Source: Parablautia muri
Lineage (GTDB): Bacteria; Bacillota; Clostridia; Lachnospirales; Lachnospiraceae
Direction: 5' to 3'
Assembly: GCF_009917485.1 (NCBI RefSeq)
Contig: NZ_QZDT01000001.1
Coordinates: 124,001-188,000, forward strand
Length of the DNA: 64,000 nt
Part shown: piece after piece, positions 43,901 to 52,696 of the stretch
Position numbering within the stretch: position 1 is the first letter of the stretch
How the letters are laid out: each line of letters starts with the position of its first letter
The notes under the pieces: generated by a model
What the model was told of the DNA's origin: nothing
Seen by the model: only the letters and a program-made list of their open reading frames with translations
The model's database searches: none
Program-made: the position numbers and the translations under genes

Positions 43901-45271
43901 TCAAGGCACTGGGGCTGATTCTATCCCGGCCAGATTCTCCTCCATTTTGTCCATCACCCGTTTCCTCTGCGCTTCTGTGAGAAATCCGTCTGCTATTGCA
44001 TCGTCCAGAATCTCTGCCACCTCTGCCATATCATTACGGTAGGTTTCGGCAGTCAGAAGCACATTCCGGTTCACAAGTTCTGGCCGCATGACAATGGTTG
44101 GGTTAAAGGAGACCATAACCGTTTCTGTTTCCATAAGAAACGCCCCTTTATGAATGACATATTCTCCTTTCCCATTGTCAGCTTTCAGGCGGTTCAGATC
44201 CCGTTCCATGGCTACGGCGTCCGGGTCTTTCTCGCCTCTGTCTACCTTTACAGCATCTACGATCCTTTGGTATTCTTCCACGGAGTACAGTTCAAAGATG
44301 CCTCCAAGGGTCGGGTCATCCTTCCGGAAGTTCAGAGAAAAAGTGCCGGAGGGCATTGCGCCATAAACGGTGATATAGCTTATGACCATGGCAAGGGAAA
44401 AGAGGATTCCTGTGAGGGAAACTTTTTCTTTCCTATTCATGATATGAAGGACACGTTCTTTCATAAGACTTTGCCCAAAACCTGAGGTCAGAAGATGGAT
44501 TCCGGCTCTCTTTGCTTCCAGTTCTACCAGTAAATCGGCATAAAGCTTACGGTTTTCTCCTCCCACGGCCCGGACTACGGCTTCATCACAGGCCAGCTCC
44601 ATATCCCGGCAGGCCAGGGCAGCCATGAGCCATACCAGAGGGTTAAACCAGTGGCAGACACAGGATATGTTCAGGCACAGCTTTTTCAGTGCATCCAGGT
44701 GCCGGATGTGAGCCGCTTCATGTTCCAGGATCAGCTTCATGCTTTCTTTGTCCGCCCAGTCGGTCTGTTTTGGAAGCAGAATCACTGGGAAGAAGATACC
44801 ATAGGTTAAAGGGGAATCAATCTCGTCCGAAACTCGGACGGTAATTCTGCGGAAGGAACGCTTCTGCTCCAGCCACATGGGAATCCAGGAAGATTCCTTA
44901 AGGAGAATTGCTGTGCGGTATTTCTTCATACTGGCGGCATGAAGATAAGCGATATACAGGCTGACAGCTACAGCGCCGCAAAGCCACAGGATTTTAAGGA
45001 GATTCCATCCAAAGTCTGGCCCGGCCCCGGCTGTCTGCCAGGTTCCCGCCGAAAAAGGTAAAGCCGCGGTGATATCCGGCATTTTTCCGCTTAACGAATG
45101 CGCCGCAGGCACAGGAAAGCCCATCGGTGCGGAAATCATCAGCTTCCACCAGGCAAGCAGCCAGAGCAGCGAAAAAACGGTTCTGGGTATTCTGTCAGAA
45201 AAGAACTTCCGAAAGGCCACGGCCATCAGAATCAGAACGGAAGCCGAAAGGCTCATCTGCAGCAGGTTCAT
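43901..45271 (-). CDS. M56 (BlaR1-like) membrane peptidase with C-terminal sensor domain
   Basis: 456 residues from the ATG at 45271 (GGAG site); 45289 would overlap blaI more. Helices at about 5-25, 30-50 and 105-125; zinc motif HEAAHIRHLD with CHWFNPLVW and the later acidic ELACDEAVVR, all typical of M56. A helix at about 300 leads to an external domain of about 140 residues (DPTLGGIFELYSVEEYQRIV to PTIVMRPELV). M56 proteins sense a signal and cleave BlaI-type repressors. The external domain is not a beta-lactam-binding one; it recurs as a free secreted protein at 55093. Confidence 0.88.
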   Translation of the reverse strand: MNLLQMSLSASVLILMAVAFRKFFSDRIPRTVFSLLWLLAWWKLMISAPMGFPVPAAHSLSGKMPDITAALPFSAGTWQTAGAGPDFGWNLLKILWLCGAVAVSLYIAYLHAASMKKYRTAILLKESSWIPMWLEQKRSFRRITVRVSDEIDSPLTYGIFFPVILLPKQTDWADKESMKLILEHEAAHIRHLDALKKLCLNISCVCHWFNPLVWLMAALACRDMELACDEAVVRAVGGENRKLYADLLVELEAKRAGIHLLTSGFGQSLMKERVLHIMNRKEKVSLTGILFSLAMVISYITVYGAMPSGTFSLNFRKDDPTLGGIFELYSVEEYQRIVDAVKVDRGEKDPDAVAMERDLNRLKADNGKGEYVIHKGAFLMETETVMVSFNPTIVMRPELVNRNVLLTAETYRNDMAEVAEILDDAIADGFLTEAQRKRVMDKMEENLAGIESAPVP

Positions 45272-45275
45272 AGGC

Positions 45276-45635
45276 TCACTCCATTTCATTGATCATTTGC
45301 TTTAACTCCTCCAGTTCCTTTTTTGACAGGGCCCTCTGGGATAACAGCGCCGAAAAAAGCAGGGGGACGGAGCCGTCAAAGACACGGTTTACAAATTCCC
45401 TGGTATCATCCTGAACTGCTTGTTCTTTGGAAAGGAGAGCCCTGCAGACAAAATTCGGTTCCAGGCGTTCAATAAAGCCCTTCTGGATACATTTTTTAAT
45501 GACCGTGTAGGTGGTATTCTTATTCCAGCCGATGGTATCACGTAGGGTCAGGGAAATCTGTTTGGCTGTCACTTCTCCTTCTTTCCAGATTACTTCCATT
45601 ACCTTTCTTTCTGAATCAAACAGTGTCTTTTCCAT
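45276..45635 (-). CDS. BlaI/MecI family repressor
   Basis: 119 residues from the ATG at 45635 with GAGGTG; an upstream ATG at 45698 lies on the promoter. Winged helix LFDSERKVMEVIWKEGEVTA, then WNKNTTYTVIKKCIQKGFIE; the C-terminal dimer helix follows. The gene end overlaps nothing and the M56 partner starts 4 bp on. The operator is probably GACTACTGTGATAGT in its own promoter (45689-45717). Confidence 0.92.
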   Translation of the reverse strand: MEKTLFDSERKVMEVIWKEGEVTAKQISLTLRDTIGWNKNTTYTVIKKCIQKGFIERLEPNFVCRALLSKEQAVQDDTREFVNRVFDGSVPLLFSALLSQRALSKKELEELKQMINEME

Positions 45636-45688
45636 ACCCGTGTTCACCTCATATTCATTGTGTGTGTTCTTTATTGTACATTTCCCAT

Positions 45689-45717
45689 ATACTATCACAG
45701 TAGTCTGTTGATGTCAA
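45689..45717 (-). promoter_or_regulatory. BlaI/M56 promoter with BlaI-like operator
   Basis: Minus strand: TTGACA, 17-bp spacer, TAGTAT. The spacer and -10 hold GACTACTGTGATAGT, closely matching the perfect palindrome arms GACTACTATGATAGTC at 54988. The same promoter plan occurs at 46953 and, decayed, at 52697. Confidence 0.7.
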
Positions 45718-45750
45718 TGAATAACCGCCGGATATGGATGATCAGTATTG

Positions 45751-46284
45751 TTATAGCTTGTCCGCATTATCATAGATTGCCTTTTTATCCTGATCGGACA
45801 ACAGTTTTTCAATGATAAAGGCAATCGCAAAGACAACCAATAGATTAAGACCAAACTTGATCAGAGTAAATGGCGCTCCCAAAGAGGATATTTCAAAAAA
45901 GAGCAGGGGAATACGGATACTTGCGCTTGCGCAAAGAAATATCAGCACGTTTGAAACTCTGCTTCCCTTTTTTAACAACACCCCGGCAACAGGCAGCAGC
46001 GCATATAAGGGTACAGCCGTTATCATTCCCGACAACAGGGCAACGACAATTCCTTTTATACCGGAATCAGCTCCCATAATCCGTATCATTTTTTCCCGTT
46101 CAACCCATACGTCCATCAGCCCGATACATACGAAAACAGGCGTAAGTATGAACAGGAAGTTGATAACGTTTTTTCTGCTAAAAGCCAATGTGGTTTTTCC
46201 AATCTGCGGGTCATATAGCCAAACGATACCTTTGCAGAGCACAATTATAAATAGAAACCAGTATTTTCGTATTGCCGTTTTCAT
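45751..46284 (-). CDS. PF03773-type permease, second half
   Basis: 177 residues from the ATG at 46284, which overlaps the stop of the previous gene (ATGA). Upstream in-frame ATGs would read through that gene and are rejected. Four to five helices; a conserved G-x-P motif set in GMITAVPLYALLPVAGVLLK. Permeases of the ArsP/UPF0718 family (about 320 residues) have two such halves; here they are separate proteins. Substrate may be a metal, metalloid or organic ion; not known. Confidence 0.75.
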   Translation of the reverse strand: MKTAIRKYWFLFIIVLCKGIVWLYDPQIGKTTLAFSRKNVINFLFILTPVFVCIGLMDVWVEREKMIRIMGADSGIKGIVVALLSGMITAVPLYALLPVAGVLLKKGSRVSNVLIFLCASASIRIPLLFFEISSLGAPFTLIKFGLNLLVVFAIAFIIEKLLSDQDKKAIYDNADKL

Positions 46285-46778
46285 TTGAGAAAAACCCCCA
46301 TTAAGTAAGCAGTGATAAAAGAGAATAGAAACACAAGTACATTCCGGAGAATGGCTGTTTTCCTGCCCAGATATTTTATCTCTACCGGGATTGTGATGCT
46401 CCCAACCGTAGTAAGTGCACAAACAAATACCGCCATTTGTGTAAGTCCCGCGCCGTTTTTCAAAAGTTCCGCAACAATGGGAAACGCAATCATTACGGGG
46501 ATTAACGTAATTGCGCCAATAAGCGAAGTTAAGAGCATACCAGTAAATCCCGTTTCCTCGCCGATCATGCGCCTGATTGTTTCCGGTGAAAGCACCGCAA
46601 GCGCCAATCCAACAAAAAGCAGGATAGCCACAAATTGTGGTAGGACGCCTATAAACATTTTCCACGCATTTTTTAAGGACAACAGTGTTTTACTTTTGTC
46701 TTTCACAAAGGAAAGAATGAGTAAAACCGCTGCTAAACCGTAAAACCAATAAGTAAAAACTGTGTTCACCTTTACCAC
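46281..46778 (-). CDS. PF03773-type permease, first half
   Basis: 165 residues from a GTG with AGGAAAAGACG. Helices at about 10-22, 45-65, 80-110 and 140-160; motif GAITLIPVMIAFPIVAELLK mirrors that of the second half, as expected for an inverted or duplicated permease fold. It is translationally coupled to the next gene. Transcription starts about 20 bp upstream from a promoter with a Crp/Fnr-type operator. Confidence 0.75.
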   Translation of the reverse strand: MVKVNTVFTYWFYGLAAVLLILSFVKDKSKTLLSLKNAWKMFIGVLPQFVAILLFVGLALAVLSPETIRRMIGEETGFTGMLLTSLIGAITLIPVMIAFPIVAELLKNGAGLTQMAVFVCALTTVGSITIPVEIKYLGRKTAILRNVLVFLFSFITAYLMGVFLK

Positions 46779-46805
46779 CGTCTTTTCCTTTGCTTTTCAA
46801 CTTTC

Positions 46806-46848
46806 ATTATAGTACAATTTGCTCAAATTTCCTGTTGCACACGCAACA
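46806..46848 (-). promoter_or_regulatory. Crp/Fnr-type operator and promoter of the split permease
   Basis: TGTTGCACACGCAACA (46833-46848) is a 6-4-6 palindrome; -10 TATAAT lies at 46811-46806. The palindrome centre is 41.5 bp before the expected start point, the class II activator position. Identical palindrome and spacing at 50249-50291. Confidence 0.75.
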
Positions 46849-46952
46849 AAAAGTGAGGACGCAGCTGCGTCATTCCCTTGGGCTCTCTTTTGCGCCTGGT
46901 ATTTCACACTACCGACTATTTTATATTCGGAAAATTTAAGACACGAGTAGTA

Positions 46953-46981
46953 TTGACAAAGCATTAAGACTGTGGTAGTTT
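46953..46981 (+). promoter_or_regulatory. Promoter of the second BlaI/M56 pair
   Basis: TTGACA (46953-46958), 17-bp spacer, TAGTTT (46976-46981). Arms AAGAC..GGTAGT and ACTACT..GTCTT (about 46966-47008) make an interrupted palindrome overlapping the -10, a likely BlaI operator of different sequence from the first locus. Confidence 0.6.
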
Positions 46982-47024
46982 AATTTTAAAAATACTACTG
47001 GCGTCTTATGAAAGGAGTTCCTGT

Positions 47025-47387
47025 TTGATGGCTGTAAAACTTTTTGACTCTGAATTGAAAGTAATGGAGGTGCTCTGGAAAGAGGGGGACATTCCGGCAA
47101 AGCAGATTGCTAAACAACTGACCGGGCAGTTGGGCTGGAATGTAAACACGACCTATACTCTCATAAAGCGGTGCATCAAAAAAGGGGCGATTGAACGCTC
47201 CGAGCCGGGCTTTATGTGCCGCGCCTTGATCCCGAAAGAGTCCGTCCAAGAGGCAGAAACCAACAAACTGATCAATAAAGTCTATGACGGTTCTGCTGAT
47301 AAGCTATTTGCGGCGCTGCTCGGCAGGAAGAAACTTTCCGCTGAACAGATCGAAAAGTTGAAACAGATTGTTGGCGATTTAGAATGA
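47025..47387 (+). CDS. BlaI/MecI family repressor
   Basis: 120 residues after AAAGGAGTTCC. Winged helix KLFDSELKVMEVLWKEGDIP, then QLGWNVNTTYTLIKRCIKKG; close to the repressor at 45276. Followed 10 bp later by its M56 partner. The two pairs look like a duplication that has diverged mostly in the M56 sensor part. Confidence 0.92.
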   Translation: MMAVKLFDSELKVMEVLWKEGDIPAKQIAKQLTGQLGWNVNTTYTLIKRCIKKGAIERSEPGFMCRALIPKESVQEAETNKLINKVYDGSADKLFAALLGRKKLSAEQIEKLKQIVGDLE

Positions 47388-47397
47388 GGAGGTAACT

Positions 47398-49602
47398 ATG
47401 AGCTTACTACAAATGAGTTTTTCCGGTGCCATTTTAATTTTAGCGATTGTTGTCATCCGTGCGCTGGCAATTAACAGACTGCCGAAAAAGACCTTTTTGG
47501 TACTATGGGGGGTTGCGCTATTGCGCTTGTTGATCCCATTATCTTTACCGTCCATGTTTAGCGTTTATTCGGTCATAGGTCATAGAACATCCGCTATGCA
47601 AGCGGTACAGCAGCCCCCTGTTGCAAACTTTATCCCGGTCACTCCAACCCAGGCTATGACAATGCTCCCAAGTACAGCCGGTATCAATGAAACGGGAAGC
47701 TCCATTCCCATATGGATAGTCATTTGGGCTGTTGGCGCACTTATCTGTTTCCTGTTTTTTGCAATTTCGTATATCCGATGCCATCGGGAGTTTCAGACCT
47801 CTCTGCCTGTGGAGAATGATTTTGTAAAAAGCTGGCTCATTACACATAAAATAAAGCGTCAAATCGCCATTAGGCAGTCCAGCCGGATTTGCGCCCCTCT
47901 CACCTACGGTTTTCTCCGGCCTGTGATTTTGATGCCAAAGGGTACAGACTGGAATGATACAAAATCGCTTCCATACGTTTTGGCCCATGAGTATGTTCAT
48001 ATCCGGCGTTTTGACGCTTTCACGAAGCTGGTTTTGGTTGTGGCACTCTGCATCCACTGGTTTAATCCGTTGGTATGGGCTATGTATATCCTGGCAAACT
48101 GTGATATTGAACTTTCCTGTGATGATGCGGTTGTTCGGCTTTTTGGAACGGGAAACAAGTCGATTTATGCGCGGATACTTATCAGTATGGAGGAAACAAA
48201 AAGCGGTCTGACCCCGCTATGTAACAGCTTTAGCAAAAACGCCATTGAAGAAAGAGTGACCGCTATTATGAAAATCAAGAAAACATCGTTGATTGCCACA
48301 TGTGTTGCGGTTGTTTTGGCTGCTGGAGTCACGATTGCTTTTGCCACTTCTGCCGCAGCAGGAAATAATCGGTTAAGCCCTGTTCCTAATACTGGCTTTA
48401 CCAACGAAGAATATAACAAGCTGTTTGCGTTACAGCTTGACGGTTATGAGGATATGACCGTTTCCGAGTTTCGGACACAGATTTTTGAATTGATTGATAC
48501 AGTCGAATATAGAGAGCTTCTGGAGCGTTTTTCACAGGACCAAACGCTTTATGATTTGAAAGACAACAATGAAGCCGCCTCATTCCTGTTTAATGTGTTA
48601 GAACCGCTTATTGCCGAAAGATGGCAGGAAAGAGGCTTCGGCGGCTATGTAACGACAAATTATGTGGCATCAGACAACGCGACACTGGAATATCAACTCA
48701 CGATGACGATACTGGATGCAGACACGCTGACCGTGCGGGAGTACAACGATGCGCGGCTCGGCGTTGCAAATGCCATGCCAGCGCTTTTACAGGGAATGTC
48801 TTTGGAAGAACTCCAAGGAGACCAGACGGCGGCGCTTCAATCAAAAATTGAGGGCCTTGCCCAGGCGCACAGCCTTAAATGTCTGCAACTTTCCATTCAA
48901 TTTTGGTTTATGCCACTTTCTGGCTATGTAGATACCCTGCCCGCCAGTACTGATGATCCCGGCTTCAATGAACAAGAGCCGCGCCAGTACGGATATGGCA
49001 CAAGCGAGGAGTATGCCTCACTATTGGCTCTTAAAACCCCCGATTACCAACAGATGACCGTGGCTGATTTTAATGCTGCCTTGCTGGAATGGGCTAACGA
49101 AAACCTTGACGGATGGGATCGGATTGGGGAGGATGCCGCACGAAATGATTACCGGGTGGAACTCTCGGCGGAGGGACGTGCTTTTGTGACGTTGACGAGG
49201 ACGCTTTCCGGTGAAGAAAATTTCCGTATGATACAAAGCCTGAATACCGGACGCCCGGAGGAAGATCCGTGGTTTGCCGGAACCATCCTTTCAAAAGATA
49301 CGGAAGACGGGGGCTATGGCGCTTGGTGTAATTTGTGGTATCAGTTTTCCTATCACATCGCAGACAAAGACCGCTTGACGATTGGCGAGCGTGATTACGC
49401 TATCGGCGGTATCGTCAGTGCCATAGAAGCCTTTTGGAATGAAACCTCGCTGGATGATTTGCTGACGCTGACCGAGCGCGATGTCGTAACGAAAATGGTT
49501 TCTTTGGCTGATGAATATAGTACCGATCTAATCACAATCACAATTGACGAAAATCAAGTGCAGTTTGAGGGCATGGACGAGAGAGAAAAGTCTAAATTTT
49601 GA
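47398..49602 (+). CDS. M56 (BlaR1-like) membrane peptidase with large duplicated external domain
   Basis: 734 residues, far longer than BlaR1 (about 600). M56 core: HEYVHIRRFD zinc site (near 198), CIHWFNPLVW, and the acidic ELSCDDAVVR. The last helix is near 300-318. The external part of about 400 residues holds two similar units, NEEYNKLFALQLDGYEDMTV (from about 338) and SEEYASLLALKTPDYQQMTV (from about 537), so it is an internal duplication. No penicillin-binding motifs. Signal unknown; target is the BlaI protein before it. Confidence 0.88.
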   Translation: MSLLQMSFSGAILILAIVVIRALAINRLPKKTFLVLWGVALLRLLIPLSLPSMFSVYSVIGHRTSAMQAVQQPPVANFIPVTPTQAMTMLPSTAGINETGSSIPIWIVIWAVGALICFLFFAISYIRCHREFQTSLPVENDFVKSWLITHKIKRQIAIRQSSRICAPLTYGFLRPVILMPKGTDWNDTKSLPYVLAHEYVHIRRFDAFTKLVLVVALCIHWFNPLVWAMYILANCDIELSCDDAVVRLFGTGNKSIYARILISMEETKSGLTPLCNSFSKNAIEERVTAIMKIKKTSLIATCVAVVLAAGVTIAFATSAAAGNNRLSPVPNTGFTNEEYNKLFALQLDGYEDMTVSEFRTQIFELIDTVEYRELLERFSQDQTLYDLKDNNEAASFLFNVLEPLIAERWQERGFGGYVTTNYVASDNATLEYQLTMTILDADTLTVREYNDARLGVANAMPALLQGMSLEELQGDQTAALQSKIEGLAQAHSLKCLQLSIQFWFMPLSGYVDTLPASTDDPGFNEQEPRQYGYGTSEEYASLLALKTPDYQQMTVADFNAALLEWANENLDGWDRIGEDAARNDYRVELSAEGRAFVTLTRTLSGEENFRMIQSLNTGRPEEDPWFAGTILSKDTEDGGYGAWCNLWYQFSYHIADKDRLTIGERDYAIGGIVSAIEAFWNETSLDDLLTLTERDVVTKMVSLADEYSTDLITITIDENQVQFEGMDEREKSKF

Positions 49603-49679
49603 TTAAGGCAGCCTAACGGCGGTATCTAAGGAGGTATCGCCGTGGCTGTTTTTGCTTTTCATAATACCCACACTCTGCA

Positions 49680-50213
49680 TCAGTTAAGCTTTTTTAATGG
49701 CGAAAGTACCAGCAGCGCGACACCGCCGCCTAAAAGGGCTGTTAATAGCTGTGGTTTAGAGAACATATTAAAAATAACCGATGTCTGCGGTTCGGGTAAT
49801 CTTAAAAGCAATGGCACGGCTATTTTTGCAACCCCGATGTATAGAATTAAGAATTTACCGATTGTCGCAACGACTAAAGCAATCATTTGCGCGGTATGCC
49901 TATGTCCCCAATGCCGGTTGCCTATGAAGTGCCAAGTCAATATGAGGGCAATGTTCCCTGCTATGATAAACGGTATCAGGCTCCAAAGCGGGCCGATTCC
50001 GATCAGCTTTGCCATGACAGGCGAAATGACAGCGACACAAAGCCCTGACATCATACCGCAGGTCATAACGGAGACGACCAGCAGCATATTCACAACAGAC
50101 CCCGTAATTATGGTATTTCCCAAGGAGGCGGTAGCCGCTTGTAATACCACAAGCAAAGCAATAAAAACCGCTGTGCGCGTAATCCAAAGTGTTTTTCCCT
50201 TGTTGTTGTTCAT
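49680..50213 (-). CDS. ECF transporter S component-like membrane protein
   Basis: 177 residues from the ATG at 50213 after AGGAAATC. Five to six helices (TAVFIALLVVLQAATAS; NMLLVVSVMTCGMMSGL; LIPFIIAGNIALILTW; MIALVVATIGKFLILY). This size and the N-terminal Thr-rich helix are typical of S components, which bind a vitamin or metal and use a shared energising module. No EcfA/T genes are near. The substrate cannot be named. It is divergent from the broken crp-like gene with the Crp/Fnr-type operator between them. Confidence 0.7.
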   Translation of the reverse strand: MNNNKGKTLWITRTAVFIALLVVLQAATASLGNTIITGSVVNMLLVVSVMTCGMMSGLCVAVISPVMAKLIGIGPLWSLIPFIIAGNIALILTWHFIGNRHWGHRHTAQMIALVVATIGKFLILYIGVAKIAVPLLLRLPEPQTSVIFNMFSKPQLLTALLGGGVALLVLSPLKKLN

Positions 50214-50248
50214 GGTTTTGATTTCCTTTCTCTTGCTTTTCAACTGCC

Positions 50249-50291
50249 ATTACAGTATAATCTGCCAAAATCATCTGTTGCACACGCAACA
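50249..50291 (-). promoter_or_regulatory. Crp/Fnr-type operator and promoter of the ECF S-component gene
   Basis: TGTTGCACACGCAACA at 50276-50291, -10 TGTAAT at 50254-50249, centre 41.5 bp before the expected start point. The whole block from CAACT to AGTGAGG resembles the one before the split permease, including bases outside the palindrome. Confidence 0.75.
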
Positions 50292-50308
50292 AAAGTGAGG
50301 GCACAGCT

Positions 50309-50968
50309 ATGAACGAATTGATAGAAGATTTGAAACAAACAAACCTGCTTTCAGGTATTGAACCGCAGGAAATTGACGGGCTGCTTCATTGCCTTTGCGC
50401 CAGGTATGTCCGTTATGTCAAGGACGACACGATCATTGAAGAGGGAAACAAGGTATATGATTTCGGTATCATGTTATCAGGGCGTGGATGAGCGATAAAG
50501 TGGGATTCGTCCGACAGGGTCATTATTATTACTCTGCTGAAAAAGGGAAGCAAAATAGGCGTTATTTTAGCAGCAAGTTCAGACCATAAAAGCCCCGTTA
50601 CTGTGGAGGCGCAGGATGATGTACTGGTATTGCGGATCCCTTTTGAACGTGTTTTAACCCGGTGTAAAAAGGCTTGTCCCCGGCATGAACAGCTGTTGCA
50701 CAGCTATATCAACATTGTCGCTGAAAAAGGGCTTGTATTGCATGAACGTATTGATTGTCTGCTGCGTCCGACCATACGGGAAAAAATATTGACCTATTTA
50801 TGGCGGATGTCCCGCGAACAACAAAAAAAGACATTTACCATTCCCATGAATAGAAACGCTATGGCTGAATATCTTAACGTGGAACGCAGCGCGCTTTCAC
50901 GAGAGCTGTCCTATATGAAGCGCGATGGGGTCATTGATTATTATAAAAACACGTTTCGGTTGCTTTGA
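50309..50968 (+). pseudogene. Crp/Fnr family regulator with in-frame TGA
   Basis: One frame of 220 codons: MNELIEDLKQTNLLSGIEPQ opens a cyclic-nucleotide-binding-type sensor domain, TGA at 50489-50491 interrupts (LSGRG-stop-AIKWDSS, fitting CGA to TGA), and the rest ends with a normal HTH (PMNRNAMAEYLNVERSALSR, then ELSYMKRDGVIDYY). The family includes Fnr-like and YeiL-like regulators. It is probably the former activator acting at the palindromes 46833 and 50276. Start lies 17 bp after the palindrome. Confidence 0.8.
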
Positions 50969-50994
50969 GCGAATCACATATTTATTCCATAACC

Positions 50995-51021
50995 AGGGGC
51001 TGTCAACTTGCGACAGCCTCT
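50995..51021 (+). terminator. Hairpin after the crp-like gene
   Basis: Stem GGGCTGTC/GACAGCCT with a 7-base loop, then TCTGACTGTTTATATG. A moderate terminator. Confidence 0.55.
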
Positions 51022-51200
51022 GACTGTTTATATGTCCTGTACCCTGTTCGTTCTACAAACGCTAACATGGGGCGACTGTGCTTCGGGATGTAAGGCCGTT
51101 GTTCGGTTTTCTAAATTTTTTCAAAATGACTGTGACCTAAACGATTATTTTTCGAGTAGATAGATGAAGAACTCTATCTGGGGACAAAGGAGGTATGGAA

Positions 51201-51758
51201 ATGGAAGATGACAGCATTGTCAACCTTTATTGGGCGCGCTCTGAAAATGCAATATCAGAAACATCTAAAAAGTACGGAAATTACTGCTATTCCATCGCTT
51301 ATGGCATCCCGGGAAATATAGAGGACGCAGACGAAAGTGTAAATGATACTTACCTTGACGCATGGAACAGCATTCCGCCCCACCGTCCGTCTATCCTCTC
51401 AACATTTTTAGGTAAAATTACACGGAGAATATCTATTGACAAATGGCGTGGACGTACTGCAAAAAAGCGAGGCGGCGGTGAGATCGTGCTGGTACTTGAC
51501 GAACTGTCTGACTGTATTCCCTCTAACCAAAACGTAGAGCATGAGGTGGAGGCCGCAGAATTGGTACAGCTAATTGACAGTTTCGTTATGTCGCTATCTC
51601 CTATGGAACGCCGTATTTTCATCTGCAGGTATTGGTATTTTGACCCGATTAGCGAGATTGCTCAAAGATTTGGGTTTTCACAAAGCAAAGTAAAAATGAT
51701 GTTACACAGGCAACGGAAAAATCTTCTAAACCGGTTGGAAAGAGAGGAATTTTTGTAA
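51201..51758 (+). CDS. ECF-type RNA polymerase sigma factor
   Basis: 185 residues from the ATG at 51201, seven bases after AAAGGAGG; the ATG at 51195 touches that site. Region 2 (ENAISETSKKYGNYCYSIAY, then DADESVNDTYLDAWNSIP) and region 4 (LSPMERRIFICRYWYFDPIS, then AQRFGFSQSKVKMMLHRQRK) are clear. Its last base is the first base of the next gene, a membrane protein likely to be its anti-sigma factor or target. Confidence 0.9.
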   Translation: MEDDSIVNLYWARSENAISETSKKYGNYCYSIAYGIPGNIEDADESVNDTYLDAWNSIPPHRPSILSTFLGKITRRISIDKWRGRTAKKRGGGEIVLVLDELSDCIPSNQNVEHEVEAAELVQLIDSFVMSLSPMERRIFICRYWYFDPISEIAQRFGFSQSKVKMMLHRQRKNLLNRLEREEFL

Positions 51759-52504
51759 TGAAAGTTGAAAATATTTTGGATGCTGTTGGAGCGATTAACG
51801 ATGAGGCTGTGCAAGATGCGAAAGCATATAAGCGGACCCGATACAATAAAGCGGTCAAATGGGGGGCTATGGCAGCTTGTGCTGGCCTGATTATCACAGC
51901 AACAGCACTGACACTACCGGGCATTTTGAGGGAACCGAGCGGCGGCCCGAACATTCCCGGCGGCATTGTTACTCCAGGGGAACATCCGGAGGGTGTTGAC
52001 CCAGTAATTGAAAGTATGGCTGTCTATCCGGCCACCGAGGATATTCGAGATGTTTTAGATGCGACCATAGAAAGCGTTGATGAGAATACCGCCTACGGAA
52101 TACCGGGATTAGGAAATCACTTGCCTGCTGATTTGCCCGCTGGCTATCATTTTGGCAAGGCCAGTCTATATGAAACAACTATGAAAAACGGAACAAAATA
52201 TCACTTACTTCGGGTAACTTATACAACAGGCAATGATGAAATAACAACGGCTCCCGCTAACGATGATGGCGGAGTTGCAGTTGCAGACCCAAGCCTATTT
52301 GGTTCAAGTTTTGTTGTTCTCATTATAGACCATAAGCCAAGGACAAATAAACCTATATACTCTTTTAAGGATTTGCGAGAATATTTAGAAACAAAAGACG
52401 ACAATGGAATATTTCATTTTGCCTATGAGGATGTGTATATTGGGGTTTCTCCAGATGACCTTTCTGCGGAAGAAATCCTTGATGTAGTGAATTCTATTCC
52501 ATAA
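51758..52504 (+). CDS. Membrane-anchored partner of the sigma factor (putative anti-sigma/regulator)
   Basis: 248 residues. Short cytoplasmic part (VENILDAVGAINDEAVQDAK), one helix at about 35-52, then an external domain with a Pro/Gly linker and a beta-rich C-terminus (YHLLRVTYTTGNDE; SFVVLIIDHKPRTN). The overlap with the sigma gene supports a functional pair. I recognise no named anti-sigma domain. Confidence 0.65.
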   Translation: MKVENILDAVGAINDEAVQDAKAYKRTRYNKAVKWGAMAACAGLIITATALTLPGILREPSGGPNIPGGIVTPGEHPEGVDPVIESMAVYPATEDIRDVLDATIESVDENTAYGIPGLGNHLPADLPAGYHFGKASLYETTMKNGTKYHLLRVTYTTGNDEITTAPANDDGGVAVADPSLFGSSFVVLIIDHKPRTNKPIYSFKDLREYLETKDDNGIFHFAYEDVYIGVSPDDLSAEEILDVVNSIP

Positions 52505-52608
52505 AGCATGTTCACAAAGATAATGCCAACGGAAAATTCTCCGACAGCAGATTGATATTTCCTATGGCCTTGTGGAAGTACTCCCTGCTCAATGATCTGA
52601 AAAACGGA

Positions 52609-52638
52609 GAAACGGCATAGCCGAAGCTACGCCGTTTC
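52609..52638 (-). terminator. Minus-strand terminator
   Basis: Stem GAAACGGCATAGC/GCTACGCCGTTTC with loop CGAA (one mismatch). On the minus strand it is followed by TCCGTTTTTC. It would stop transcripts from the decayed promoter copy at 52697. Confidence 0.6.
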
Positions 52639-52696
52639 CCGAAAACAATCCTATGCTGTTTTATGAGTGCCGCTTTTGACAAGGCTTTCTTTATAC

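Noticed and set aside
45751-46665. A 304-residue start for the second permease half
   Set aside because: The first 127 residues only read the upstream permease gene in another frame; the ATGA overlap at 46284 gives the natural start.
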